Part shown: positions 1 through 6,082 of the stretch, piece by piece | How the letters are laid out: each line of letters opens with the position of its first letter | Numbering within the stretch: the first letter of the stretch is position 1 | Assembly: GCA_934661105.1 (NCBI GenBank) | Contig: CAKUIV010000046.1 | Coordinates: forward strand, 1 to 13,064 | Length of the DNA: 13,064 nucleotides | Source of the DNA: an uncultured Ellagibacter sp. | GTDB taxonomy: Bacteria; Actinomycetota; Coriobacteriia; Coriobacteriales; Eggerthellaceae | Reading direction: 5' to 3' | Position numbers and translations under genes: made by a program | The notes under the pieces: generated by a model | What the model saw: only the letters and a program-made list of their open reading frames with translations | The model's database searches: none | What the model was told of the DNA's origin: nothing

Positions 1-122
1 GTGGGAGGAGTTCCACACCCAGGAATGGCGACAGCGGAATTGGTAGGCAAAAGGTACACGTTTTGTCCTATAAGCCTTTCTTTACCCAGCGCCGTCACGC
101 ACATTCAGAAGTGTGTTGAAGA
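1..122. other. Unassigned intergenic stretch beyond the tRNA-Ala terminator
   Basis: I see no supported gene here. By hand count the GC content is about 51%, lower than the neighbouring genes. A plus-strand frame runs from the window edge to 195, but it crosses the tRNA terminator and reads antisense through the tRNA, so I do not call it. A short piece near 34-48 resembles the D-arm of tRNA-Leu, but no T-arm or acceptor partner follows. It may be the edge of a neighbouring unit outside the window. Confidence 0.4.
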
Positions 123-157
123 TAAAAAAATCGCCGGACGATTATTCGACCGGCGAT
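123..157 (-). terminator. Intrinsic terminator of tRNA-Ala
   Basis: An inverted repeat pairs 130-137 with 150-157 (eight perfect pairs). Further inner pairs form at 139-141/146-148 around a short loop. On the minus strand the stem is followed at once by seven T residues (complement of 124-130). It begins nine bases past the encoded CCA end of the tRNA, which is the expected place for a rho-independent terminator of a single tRNA transcript. Confidence 0.85.
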
Positions 158-165
158 ATAAATTG

Positions 166-241
166 TGGTGGAGAATAGGGGGTTCGAACCCCTGACCTCA
201 TGGCTGCCAGCCATGCGCTCTCCCAGCTGAGCTAATTCCCC
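166..241 (-). tRNA. tRNA-Ala (anticodon GGC)
   Basis: The minus strand folds into a complete 76-base cloverleaf. The acceptor stem begins GGGGAAU and pairs with AUUCUCC, giving the G3:U70 wobble pair that is the identity mark of tRNA-Ala. The D-arm is GCUC/GAGC, the anticodon stem is CAUGG/CCAUG with loop CUGGCAG (anticodon GGC), and the T-arm has the loop UUCGAAC inside a five-pair stem. The discriminator base is A and the 3' CCA is encoded (166-168). GGC reads the alanine codons GCC and GCU. A promoter lies directly upstream and a terminator directly downstream, so it appears to be transcribed alone. Confidence 0.97.
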
Positions 242-259
242 GTAAAAGGCGCAAGGAAT

Positions 260-287
260 ATACTAGCAGAACGGCGATTTCGGTCAA
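260..287 (-). promoter_or_regulatory. Promoter of tRNA-Ala
   Basis: On the minus strand a -35 box TTGACC (282-287) is followed after 16 bases by a -10 box TAGTAT (260-265), which is itself preceded by TGC (extended -10). About 18 bases separate the -10 box from the first base of the mature tRNA. This is the only promoter in the window with both a good -35 and an extended -10, which suits a strongly transcribed stable RNA. Confidence 0.65.
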
Positions 288-358
288 GCCCTTTTTTGAA
301 AAAGTTTTCGAGAAAAGATTTCGCCCGCTCTCGAGCGCGACGACCTTTCGCCACTACG

Positions 359-398
359 AAAAAGGCATCGCCCACATGAATGCTGCGGACGGTGCCTT
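359..398 (-). terminator. Probable terminator of the Mrp/NBP35 ATPase gene
   Basis: On the minus strand AAGGCA pairs with TGCCTT (393-398 with 362-367). The stem continues inward after one C/A mismatch with CGTCC/GGGCG, giving about eleven pairs around a 13-base loop. It ends in five T residues (359-363). It starts 25 bases after the stop codon at 424. The shape is that of an intrinsic terminator, a little weakened by the mismatch and a G/U pair. Confidence 0.6.
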
Positions 399-423
399 AA
401 ATCGCCTCGACTGATCGAAGGAG

Positions 424-1281
424 CTATTCTGCCTTCGCTTCGGCGTCCTTGCGCTTTGCCGCTTCGACATGAGCAATGATCTCGTCGAGCGCGCCGGCAA
501 CATCGTATTCCTCGACCTTGCCCTCGTCGCAGAGCGCTGCGAACTTGGGATCGATCGGCAGCGTTGCCACGGCAGGAATGCCGTACTTCTCGGCCACGGC
601 GGCACCCTGAGGCTCGCCGAAGATGTGGTGTTCCTTGCCGCATTCGTCGCACTTGAAGTACGCCATGTTCTCGACAAGCCCCACGACCGGCACGTCGAGA
701 TCATGCGCGAGGTTCACGGCCTTGCCGACGATCATCGCGACAAGTTCCTGCGGAGCCGAAACGGTGACGATGCCGTCGACCGGCAGCATCTGGAACACCG
801 TCAGGAAGACATCGGACGTTCCCGGAGGCATATCGATAAGCATGTAATCGACGTCGCCCCAGTTCGTTTCATCCCAGAACTGTTTGATGATGCCGGACAC
901 CACCGGGCCGCGCCACGCGACCGGCATGTCGCCCTTCGGAAGCATGAGGTTCACCGACATGACTTTGATGCCGCTGTCGGTAAGCGCCGGGTAGATGCCC
1001 GTCTCGTCGGCATGCAGCTTATCGGTGATGCCGAACGTCTTCGGGATGGAAGGACCGGTGACGTCGGCGTCGAGAATGCCGACGCTGTAACCCTTCTTGC
1101 GCAGCTCGCTCGCGAGCAGGCTCGTCACGAGGGATTTCCCGACGCCGCCCTTGCCGGACACAACGCCGATGACATGCTTCACGTTGCTTGCAGCGTTGGT
1201 TTCGTACTTGGAGGGAGCCGTGCGCTCGCCGCAACCTTCAACGCCGCAGCTGCTGCACGAATGCGAACATTCTTCTGCCAT
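424..1281 (-). CDS. Mrp/NBP35-family P-loop ATPase, iron-sulfur cluster carrier
   Basis: This is a 285-residue deviant-Walker ATPase of the Mrp/NBP35/ApbC group. Such proteins bind a [4Fe-4S] cluster in the cytoplasm and pass it to target enzymes. The deviant Walker A motif GKGGVGKS is at residues 43-50. A CxxC pair (CDEC, 211-214), the usual bridging cluster site, is followed by GKEHHIFG. The N-terminus has four more cysteines (C5, C9, C12, C17), as in the NBP35-like branch. I chose the ATG at 1281 over the one at 1293 because MAEEC is the typical start of this branch and GTGAG lies seven bases upstream. The E. coli Mrp-type N-terminal DUF59 domain is absent. The stop is TAG. It stands alone, with a candidate promoter and terminator of its own, and no Fe-S assembly genes are next to it. 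Confidence 0.92.
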   Translation of the reverse strand: MAEECSHSCSSCGVEGCGERTAPSKYETNAASNVKHVIGVVSGKGGVGKSLVTSLLASELRKKGYSVGILDADVTGPSIPKTFGITDKLHADETGIYPALTDSGIKVMSVNLMLPKGDMPVAWRGPVVSGIIKQFWDETNWGDVDYMLIDMPPGTSDVFLTVFQMLPVDGIVTVSAPQELVAMIVGKAVNLAHDLDVPVVGLVENMAYFKCDECGKEHHIFGEPQGAAVAEKYGIPAVATLPIDPKFAALCDEGKVEEYDVAGALDEIIAHVEAAKRKDAEAKAE

Positions 1282-1353
1282 AAGGCATCTCACTTTCTCG
1301 TCGTTCCATTTGGCGGCCGCACCCCCTAACGCGGCCTTCTTTCACACGACCGC

Positions 1354-1362
1354 ATGATAGCA
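1354..1362 (-). promoter_or_regulatory. Candidate extended -10 promoter for the Mrp/NBP35 ATPase gene
   Basis: The minus strand reads TGCTATCAT, an extended -10 (TGn plus TATCAT, five of six consensus bases). No good -35 box is seen at 16-18 bases upstream. The expected transcript start leaves about 65 bases of leader before the ATG at 1281. It follows directly after the terminator of the 101-residue gene, where a new promoter is needed. Confidence 0.45.
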
Positions 1363-1376
1363 CAACAGTACCAATT

Positions 1377-1401
1377 AAAAGGGCGGTCTCGAAGACCGCC
1401 C
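1377..1401 (-). terminator. Intrinsic terminator of the 101-residue unknown gene
   Basis: A perfect nine-pair stem, GGGCGGTCT with AGACCGCCC (1393-1401 with 1381-1389), closes a tight three-base TCG loop. TTTT (1377-1380) and AATT follow on the minus strand. It begins 40 bases beyond the stop codon at 1442. This is one of the clearest terminators in the window. Confidence 0.85.
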
Positions 1402-1441
1402 GATGTGATGATATTCGGTTGTGAAAAAAGCGCTCGATTCG

Positions 1442-1747
1442 TTAATCGGCCTCGGGCTTTTCCGACGCGTAGAACACCGCTTCGGAGAAAAGCTCCTTCA
1501 GGTTCTTCCCTTCATGGAAGGGAATCTCGAGGAATTCCGTGACCGTCGGCACGAGCTCGCTGCAATCGACGTAATGGTCCTTGTCGTTTTTCTGCGATGT
1601 GTCCTGAACGCGCCACTGATGATCGTTCACGTCGGTCAGGTAGTAGGTTTGCCCGCCCACTTCCATATACGCCGAATGATTCGAGCGCAGGTACATGGGC
1701 AGATCCTCGAAAGATATCTCGAGGGCATCGACCGCCTTGAGTCCCAT
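1442..1747 (-). CDS. Hypothetical protein of 101 residues
   Basis: I do not recognise this protein. It is small, soluble and acidic, with no signal peptide, membrane segment or obvious catalytic motif, and it has a single cysteine (in DCSELVP). It looks like a compact alpha/beta fold: a mid-protein stretch with alternating aromatic residues (GGQTYYLTDV, HQWRVQD) is followed by a helical C-terminal half. It is judged real because AAAGGGG lies seven bases before the ATG at 1747, an extended -10 lies about 35 bases upstream, and a strong terminator follows the TAA stop. It therefore appears to be transcribed alone between the U32 gene and the Mrp gene. Protein sequence gives no lead to function, and its neighbours do not share an obvious pathway. 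Confidence 0.8.
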   Translation of the reverse strand: MGLKAVDALEISFEDLPMYLRSNHSAYMEVGGQTYYLTDVNDHQWRVQDTSQKNDKDHYVDCSELVPTVTEFLEIPFHEGKNLKELFSEAVFYASEKPEAD

Positions 1748-1781
1748 AAGCGACCCCTTTCATCGGTTTCACCATGGCGTC

Positions 1782-1790
1782 ATCATACCA
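1782..1790 (-). promoter_or_regulatory. Candidate extended -10 promoter for the 101-residue gene
   Basis: The minus strand reads TGGTATGAT (TGn plus TATGAT, five of six -10 bases). It lies 34 bases before the start codon at 1747, leaving room for a short leader and the AAAGGGG ribosome binding site. No convincing -35 box is seen. Confidence 0.45.
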
Positions 1791-1827
1791 GCAGCGAACA
1801 CGGGATCGGCTAGAGAAACGAAGTTTT

Positions 1828-1869
1828 GCGCGCTCCGCGGGGATTATTTCGAAACCCCTCGTCACGCGC
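1828..1869 (-). terminator. Possible weak terminator of the U32 gene
   Basis: GCGCG/CGCGC outer arms (1865-1869 with 1828-1832) enclose a second hairpin with GGGG/CCCC arms, 24 bases after the stop at 1893. No T-run follows (the next bases are AAAAC), so this could be only a folded spacer or a rho-dependent end. Confidence 0.25.
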
Positions 1870-1892
1870 ACTTATCACGGCTCCGGGCGTAG

Positions 1893-3155
1893 CTAGTGAC
1901 GCGCCGATCGGCGGAACTTTCGAACGCGCAGGAAGTCGCCCGCAGACGCAACGAAGCGCTCGCCTTGCGTCGTCTGCGCTTGGAACCGGTAGATGCCGCA
2001 CGAGCGATTCGCCACCGGCACGGGAACCGGTTCGGGGTTCGGAGCCTCCTCCGTCGGGTCGGGAAGCCAGACGAGGTTTCTCACGGTCACGCGCCGTACG
2101 GGCTCGCGCGGCGCGAGGACCTCGAGCTCGTCGCCTTCCGCAAAACGGTTGCGGCAGCGCGCGACAAGCTCCGCCCCGCTCGCTTCGACCACGTCGGCGA
2201 CATGCATCGCCTGCTGCTCGTAGCCGTCATAGTCGGGTGCCTGCTCGGCTTCGCCGAAGTAGAATCCTGTGCCGTACGGGCGATGCGACACCGATTCCAA
2301 CTCGTCGGCGAAAGCGGACGCAGGTGCGCCGTCGAGCACCTGGCGATAGGCGTTCACCACGCTCGCCACGTAGAACGCCTTCTTGTTGCGGCCCTCGATT
2401 TTGATGGAATCGACCCCCGCCGCGCGCAGCTCGTCGAGGTGAGCGAGCATGTTCAAATCCTTCGCGTTCATGATGAAGGTGCCGCGGCCGTCTTCTTCGA
2501 TGGGGAAATGCTCGCCAGGACGCTTCTCCTCTTCAAGCGTGTAACTCCAACGGCACGGCTGCGTGCAATGCCCGCGGTTGCCCGAGCGCCCCGTAAGATA
2601 CGAGCTGATAAGGCAGCGTCCCGACACCGCCATGCACATGGCACCGTGCGCGAATACCTCGAGTTCCATGCCGGCCGGCATGTCCTCGCGCATGCGGGCG
2701 ATATCGGCAAGCGACATCTCCCGCGCGCACACCACGCGCGTAGCGCCCAAATCGTGCCACACGCGCGCAGTTTCCGCGTTCGCCACGCTCGCCTGCGTGC
2801 TCACGTGCACGTCGACGCGCGGAGCCACGCGTCTCGCGATCGACGCCGCTCCCAAATCGCCGATGATGAACGCATCGACCCCCGCCGCGTCAAGCGCGCG
2901 GAAGTAATCGGGAAGGGCGGGAAGGTCGGACTGCCCCATAAGGATATTCGCGGTGACGTGCACCTTCGCGCCCGCCGCATGCGCGATCGCGACCGCTTCG
3001 GGAATGTCTTCCAACTTGAAGTTCGCCGCCCGCGCACGCATGCCGAAGCGGTCCGACGCGAGGTAGACCGCATCGGCCCCGAAACGCACGGCGGCGCGCA
3101 GCTGCTCCATGCCGCCAGCGGGCGCCAGCAGCTCCATATTCCGTTGCTTGGTCAC
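1893..3155 (-). CDS. Peptidase U32-family protein, probable RNA-hydroxylation factor (TrhP/RlhA type)
   Basis: This is a 420-residue member of the U32 family (collagenase-like by old naming). Better-studied relatives act in hydroxylation of RNA: TrhP (YegQ; YrrN/YrrO in Bacillus) on wobble uridine of tRNA, and RlhA on 23S rRNA. The N-terminus ELLAPAGGMEQLRAAVRFGA is characteristic of the family. The family signature E-x-F-x2-G-[SA]-M-C-x4-G-x-C-x-I-S is exact at residues 166-184 (EVFAHGAMCMAVSGRCLIS). C174, C181, C197 and C201 form the conserved four-cysteine set, possibly a metal or Fe-S site (inference). The length matches Bacillus YrrO. The start is GTG at 3155, with AGGGAG nine bases upstream; the ATG at 3137 has only a weak CGGAA. 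A strong terminator ends just upstream, so expression needs a nearby promoter or read-through. The substrate cannot be told from sequence. Confidence 0.88.
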   Translation of the reverse strand: MTKQRNMELLAPAGGMEQLRAAVRFGADAVYLASDRFGMRARAANFKLEDIPEAVAIAHAAGAKVHVTANILMGQSDLPALPDYFRALDAAGVDAFIIGDLGAASIARRVAPRVDVHVSTQASVANAETARVWHDLGATRVVCAREMSLADIARMREDMPAGMELEVFAHGAMCMAVSGRCLISSYLTGRSGNRGHCTQPCRWSYTLEEEKRPGEHFPIEEDGRGTFIMNAKDLNMLAHLDELRAAGVDSIKIEGRNKKAFYVASVVNAYRQVLDGAPASAFADELESVSHRPYGTGFYFGEAEQAPDYDGYEQQAMHVADVVEASGAELVARCRNRFAEGDELEVLAPREPVRRVTVRNLVWLPDPTEEAPNPEPVPVPVANRSCGIYRFQAQTTQGERFVASAGDFLRVRKFRRSARH

Positions 3156-3164
3156 AAGATCACG

Positions 3165-3170
3165 CTCCCT
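3165..3170 (-). promoter_or_regulatory. Ribosome binding site deciding the U32 start
   Basis: AGGGAG on the minus strand lies nine bases before the GTG at 3155. The next in-frame ATG, at 3137, has only a weak CGGAA before it, so the GTG start is preferred. Confidence 0.5.
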
Positions 3171-3180
3171 GCGAAGTTTG

Positions 3181-3213
3181 AAAAGGGCGCCCCGGCACTG
3201 CGCCGGAACGCCC
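3181..3213 (-). terminator. Intrinsic terminator of the cysE-cysS unit
   Basis: A 12-pair stem (3202-3213 with 3185-3196, including two G/U pairs) with a five-base loop is followed by TTTT (3181-3184) on the minus strand. It starts 29 bases after the cysS stop codon. The T-run ends only 25 bases before the start codon of the U32 gene, which makes it also a possible leader terminator of that gene. Confidence 0.85.
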
Positions 3214-3242
3214 CGTAAGCGGTTCCCATAAGCTTGAAGGAC

Positions 3243-4763
3243 TTATCCGAGCGTTACCTGGGGGCCTTGCGGCGTGTCCTTGATGGTGAAGCCGAGGGCC
3301 GCCATGCCGTCTCGGACGGCGTCGGCACGCGCCCAGTCCTTCGCCGCGCGGGCCTCGGTGCGTGCCGCGAGAAGCGCGTCAACCGCCTCAGTGGCGTTTT
3401 CGCCCGCGTATCCGGCGAGCTTCGCGGCGAGCGGGACGACCTCGGCGGGGTACTCGTCGCCCTCGTCGGAAGCGGCGGCGAGCACGTCGATGCCGAACAC
3501 GCCCATAAGCTCGACGATTGCGTCGCGAGCGGCGATGAGCGCGGGCACATCGGCCGCGACAGGCTCTTTCCCGGCCACAAGCGCATTCGCGTCGCCGACG
3601 AGCGTGAACACGGCACCCAAGGCCGCAGGCGCGTTGAAGTCATCGTCCATCGCCTCGACGAACGCCTCGCGCGCGGCGTTGGCCGCGTCTTCGATGGCGC
3701 GAGCGTCGAGCACCGCCTCGCCCTTCGCCGTCGCCGACGCGAGCAGCCATTCGAGATTCGAAACCGCATTTTCAATACGGACGAGAGCCGCATCCGCTTC
3801 AGCCAGGCGCGCATCGCCGAACACGAGCGGGCTGCGGTAGTGCGTCTGCAGCATGAGCATACGCAGCGTTTCGGGACGGACGACGTCGAGCGCCTCATGC
3901 AGCAGCAGGAAGTTGTTGAGCGACTTCGACATCTTCTCGACTTCGCCCGTCTTCGCGTTCGCGATCTGAAGCATGCCCGAGTGCATCCAATGGCGTGCGA
4001 ACGTGCAACCGCACGCCGCCTCGCTCTGGGCGCGCTCGTTTTCATGATGAGGGAACACGAGGTCGGCGCCGCCGCCGTGGATGTCGAACGGGAGCCCTAA
4101 GTATTTGCGGGACATGGCCGAGCACTCGATGTGCCAGCCGGGGCGGCCCGGACCCCACGGGGAATCCCACGAAGGCTCCCCAGGCTTCGCCGCCTTCCAC
4201 AGCGCGAAGTCGAGCGGGTCCTTCTTGCGGGCTTCGAGTCCCTGCCCGTCGGCGCGCAGCTCGCGATGCCCCGACTCCATCTCGTCGATGTTGCGACCGG
4301 AAAGCTCGCCGTAGGCGGGATACGAGCGCACGCTGAAGTACACGTCGCCCTCGACCTCGTAGGCGTGTCCGCCTTCGATAAGTTCCTGCACGAGTTCGAT
4401 CATCTCGGGAATCTCACCCGTGGCACGAGGGCGGACATCGGGGTCGAGCACGCCGGCCGCATGCATGTCGTCGATGAACGCCTGGGTGTATTCGGCCGCC
4501 ACCTCGGCTGCGCTTCTCCCCTCTTCGCCTGCGCGTTTGATGATCTTGTCATCGACATCGGTGACGTTTTGGACGAACGTGACGTCGAAGCCGCGCCACA
4601 TAAGGTATCGGCGGATAACGTCGAAGCTGATGAAGGTGCGCGCGTTGCCGATATGGATGCGGTTGTACACGGTTGGGCCGCACACGTACATGCTGACCTT
4701 GCCGGGTTCTTTCGGCTCGAATTCGACCTTCCGGCGCAGCTTGGTATCGTAAAGCTTGATCAT
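3243..4763 (-). CDS. cysS: Cysteinyl-tRNA synthetase
   Basis: A class I aminoacyl-tRNA synthetase that charges tRNA-Cys. The 506 residues are somewhat longer than E. coli CysS (461). The HIGH-type motif HIGN is at 37-40 and the KMSKS motif at 277-281. The zinc ligands that select cysteine are visible as C28, C214, H239 and E243, equivalent to C28, C209, H234 and E238 of E. coli. The C-terminal helical part (about 330-506) is alanine-rich and ends in an ALGFTIKDTPQGPQ stretch typical of the family. The ATG at 4763 is preceded by AAGGAAG at four bases. It lies 54 bases downstream of cysE, probably on the same transcript, and a strong terminator follows its TAA stop. The pairing links cysteine-precursor synthesis to cysteine charging. 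Confidence 0.98.
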   Translation of the reverse strand: MIKLYDTKLRRKVEFEPKEPGKVSMYVCGPTVYNRIHIGNARTFISFDVIRRYLMWRGFDVTFVQNVTDVDDKIIKRAGEEGRSAAEVAAEYTQAFIDDMHAAGVLDPDVRPRATGEIPEMIELVQELIEGGHAYEVEGDVYFSVRSYPAYGELSGRNIDEMESGHRELRADGQGLEARKKDPLDFALWKAAKPGEPSWDSPWGPGRPGWHIECSAMSRKYLGLPFDIHGGGADLVFPHHENERAQSEAACGCTFARHWMHSGMLQIANAKTGEVEKMSKSLNNFLLLHEALDVVRPETLRMLMLQTHYRSPLVFGDARLAEADAALVRIENAVSNLEWLLASATAKGEAVLDARAIEDAANAAREAFVEAMDDDFNAPAALGAVFTLVGDANALVAGKEPVAADVPALIAARDAIVELMGVFGIDVLAAASDEGDEYPAEVVPLAAKLAGYAGENATEAVDALLAARTEARAAKDWARADAVRDGMAALGFTIKDTPQGPQVTLG

Positions 4764-4817
4764 TGAACTTCCTTGAGTAGTCTCTGCGTTTCGTTTCGTG
4801 AGAAAGCGACGGACACG

Positions 4818-5546
4818 CTAATTGCCTTCGTCTTCGGGGACCTCGACAGGCGGAACATCGGCGATGGCGCGCTTGAACTCGGGACAGACCTCGTCGCGGA
4901 GCGCAGCGATCTGCGCCTCGAGGTGGTCGATGCGCGCGCAGTTCGAACGATGCTGCTCCTCCACGATGTCGGGCAGGTTCTCCATGCGTTTGGCCGCGTC
5001 GGTCTTTTCGCAGGTGACGCGCTTGCCGTCGCGCTTGACGATGCGCCCGGGGATGCCGACGACCGTGCAGTTGGGCGGCACGTCCTTCACCGCCACGGCA
5101 CCGCCGCCGATCTTGGAGTTGTCGCCGATCGTGATGTTGCCGAGCACGGCCGCGCCCACGCCGACGATGACGTTGTTGCCGAGCGTCGGATGGCGCTTGC
5201 CCGTTTCGTTTCCGGTGCCGCCAAGCGTGACGCCCTGGTAGAGCGTGCAGTCGTCGCCGATGATGGTGGTCTCGCCGATGATGACGCCCATAGCGTGGTC
5301 GATGAAGAACCGCCGCCCGATCTGTGCGCCCGGATGGATTTCGACGCCCGTCATAAAACGCGTGAACTGCGACGATATGCGCGCCAAGCTCTTGAGCCCA
5401 TGGTTCCACAGCCAATGCTCGACCACATGGGACCAACGAGCATGCAAGCCCGGATAAGTGAGCCAGATGACGAACGAGCTCTGCGCAGCCGGGTCGCGTT
5501 CCTTCACCGCCCGTACGTCTTCGGCGATCGTCTTGAAGATGTTCAT
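4818..5546 (-). CDS. cysE: Serine O-acetyltransferase (short EpsC/CysE type)
   Basis: It transfers acetyl from acetyl-CoA to serine, giving O-acetylserine, the carbon skeleton for cysteine. The 242 residues fit the short bacterial form, which has a reduced N-terminal helical domain. A left-handed beta-helix of hexapeptide repeats runs from about 67 to 165 (HPGAQIG, IGETTIIG, IGDNSKIG). H84 (in IDHAMG) and H119 (in KRHP) match active-site histidines H158 and H193 of E. coli CysE, and the loop LGGTGNETGKRHP is conserved. The C-terminal 70 residues are charged and partly coiled-coil. ATG at 5546 has AGAGGGG six bases upstream. The gene starts 37 bases after ispF, with a candidate promoter in the gap, and precedes cysS. 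Confidence 0.95.
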   Translation of the reverse strand: MNIFKTIAEDVRAVKERDPAAQSSFVIWLTYPGLHARWSHVVEHWLWNHGLKSLARISSQFTRFMTGVEIHPGAQIGRRFFIDHAMGVIIGETTIIGDDCTLYQGVTLGGTGNETGKRHPTLGNNVIVGVGAAVLGNITIGDNSKIGGGAVAVKDVPPNCTVVGIPGRIVKRDGKRVTCEKTDAAKRMENLPDIVEEQHRSNCARIDHLEAQIAALRDEVCPEFKRAIADVPPVEVPEDEGN

Positions 5547-5571
5547 GAGTTACCCCTCTGTTCGATGTCGG

Positions 5572-5580
5572 ATTGTAGCA
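5572..5580 (-). promoter_or_regulatory. Candidate internal promoter before cysE-cysS
   Basis: The minus strand reads TGCTACAAT in the 37-base gap between ispF and cysE. It is an extended -10 with five of six consensus bases and no clear -35 (that region is inside ispF). The predicted start would leave about 20 bases of leader holding the AGAGGGG site. It would allow cysE-cysS to be expressed apart from ispD-ispF. Confidence 0.4.
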
Positions 5581-5583
5581 AAA

Positions 5584-6078
5584 CTACTTCCTACATCGAG
5601 CGAGAAGGCACACTGCCGTAGCCGATATGCCCTCTTCGCGGCCTTCGAAACCCAAATGCTCGGTCGTGGTCGCCTTCACGCCGACGTTCTCGACGGCGAT
5701 CCCCATGGCGTGCGCGAGGTTTTCGCGCATCTGGTCGCGATAAGGAGAAAGCTTCGGCGCTTGAGCGGCGATGACGCTGTCGACGTCGACGATGTCGAAG
5801 CCGCGTTCGCGCACCAGGTCGGCCACCGCGGCGAGCAGCTTCATCGAATCTGCGCCCTCGTAAGCAGGGTCGGTGTCGGGGAAGAGCTTGCCGATGTCTC
5901 CCCCGCGAATGCCGCCCAAAAGCGCATCGGCCACGGCATGCGCGAGCACGTCGGCGTCGGAATGGCCGAGCAGCCCCTTCGTGTGCGGGATATCGACGCC
6001 GCCCAAGATGAGCTTGCGGCCCTCGGAGAAGGCGTGCACGTCCATTCCCTGGCCGATTCGTAGATCTTTCGGGTCCAT
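5584..6078 (-). CDS. ispF: 2-C-methyl-D-erythritol 2,4-cyclodiphosphate synthase
   Basis: The fifth enzyme of the MEP isoprenoid pathway, converting CDP-ME 2-phosphate to the cyclic diphosphate MEcPP with loss of CMP. The 164 residues are normal for the family. The zinc ligands are D13 and H15 (in GMDVHAF) and H47 (in DVLAHAV), equivalent to D8, H10 and H42 of E. coli. The stretch LGHSDADV and the C-terminal signature TTTEHLGFEGREEGI are also clear. It starts four bases after the ispD stop codon, and its ribosome binding site GAGGAG lies inside the last codons of ispD, so the two are translationally coupled. IspF is not fused to IspD here, unlike in some bacteria. The stop is TAG. Confidence 0.97.
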   Translation of the reverse strand: MDPKDLRIGQGMDVHAFSEGRKLILGGVDIPHTKGLLGHSDADVLAHAVADALLGGIRGGDIGKLFPDTDPAYEGADSMKLLAAVADLVRERGFDIVDVDSVIAAQAPKLSPYRDQMRENLAHAMGIAVENVGVKATTTEHLGFEGREEGISATAVCLLARCRK

Positions 6079-6082
6079 AGCG

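Noticed and set aside
34..75. A tRNA-Leu-like D-arm (GCGGAATTGGTAG) on the plus strand
   Set aside because: No matching acceptor 3' half, T-loop (GTTCGA) or proper anticodon stem follows, so it is not a tRNA, and it is too short to call a tRNA relic.
1896..3218. A 440-codon open frame on the plus strand opposite the U32 gene
   Set aside because: It is the shadow of a gene with an exact family signature. The product is rich in Arg and His with no recognisable domain.
4764..5436. A minus-strand frame of about 295 codons overlapping cysE and the start of cysS in another frame
   Set aside because: It overlaps two well-identified genes out of frame and has the Arg/His-rich composition of an off-frame reading.
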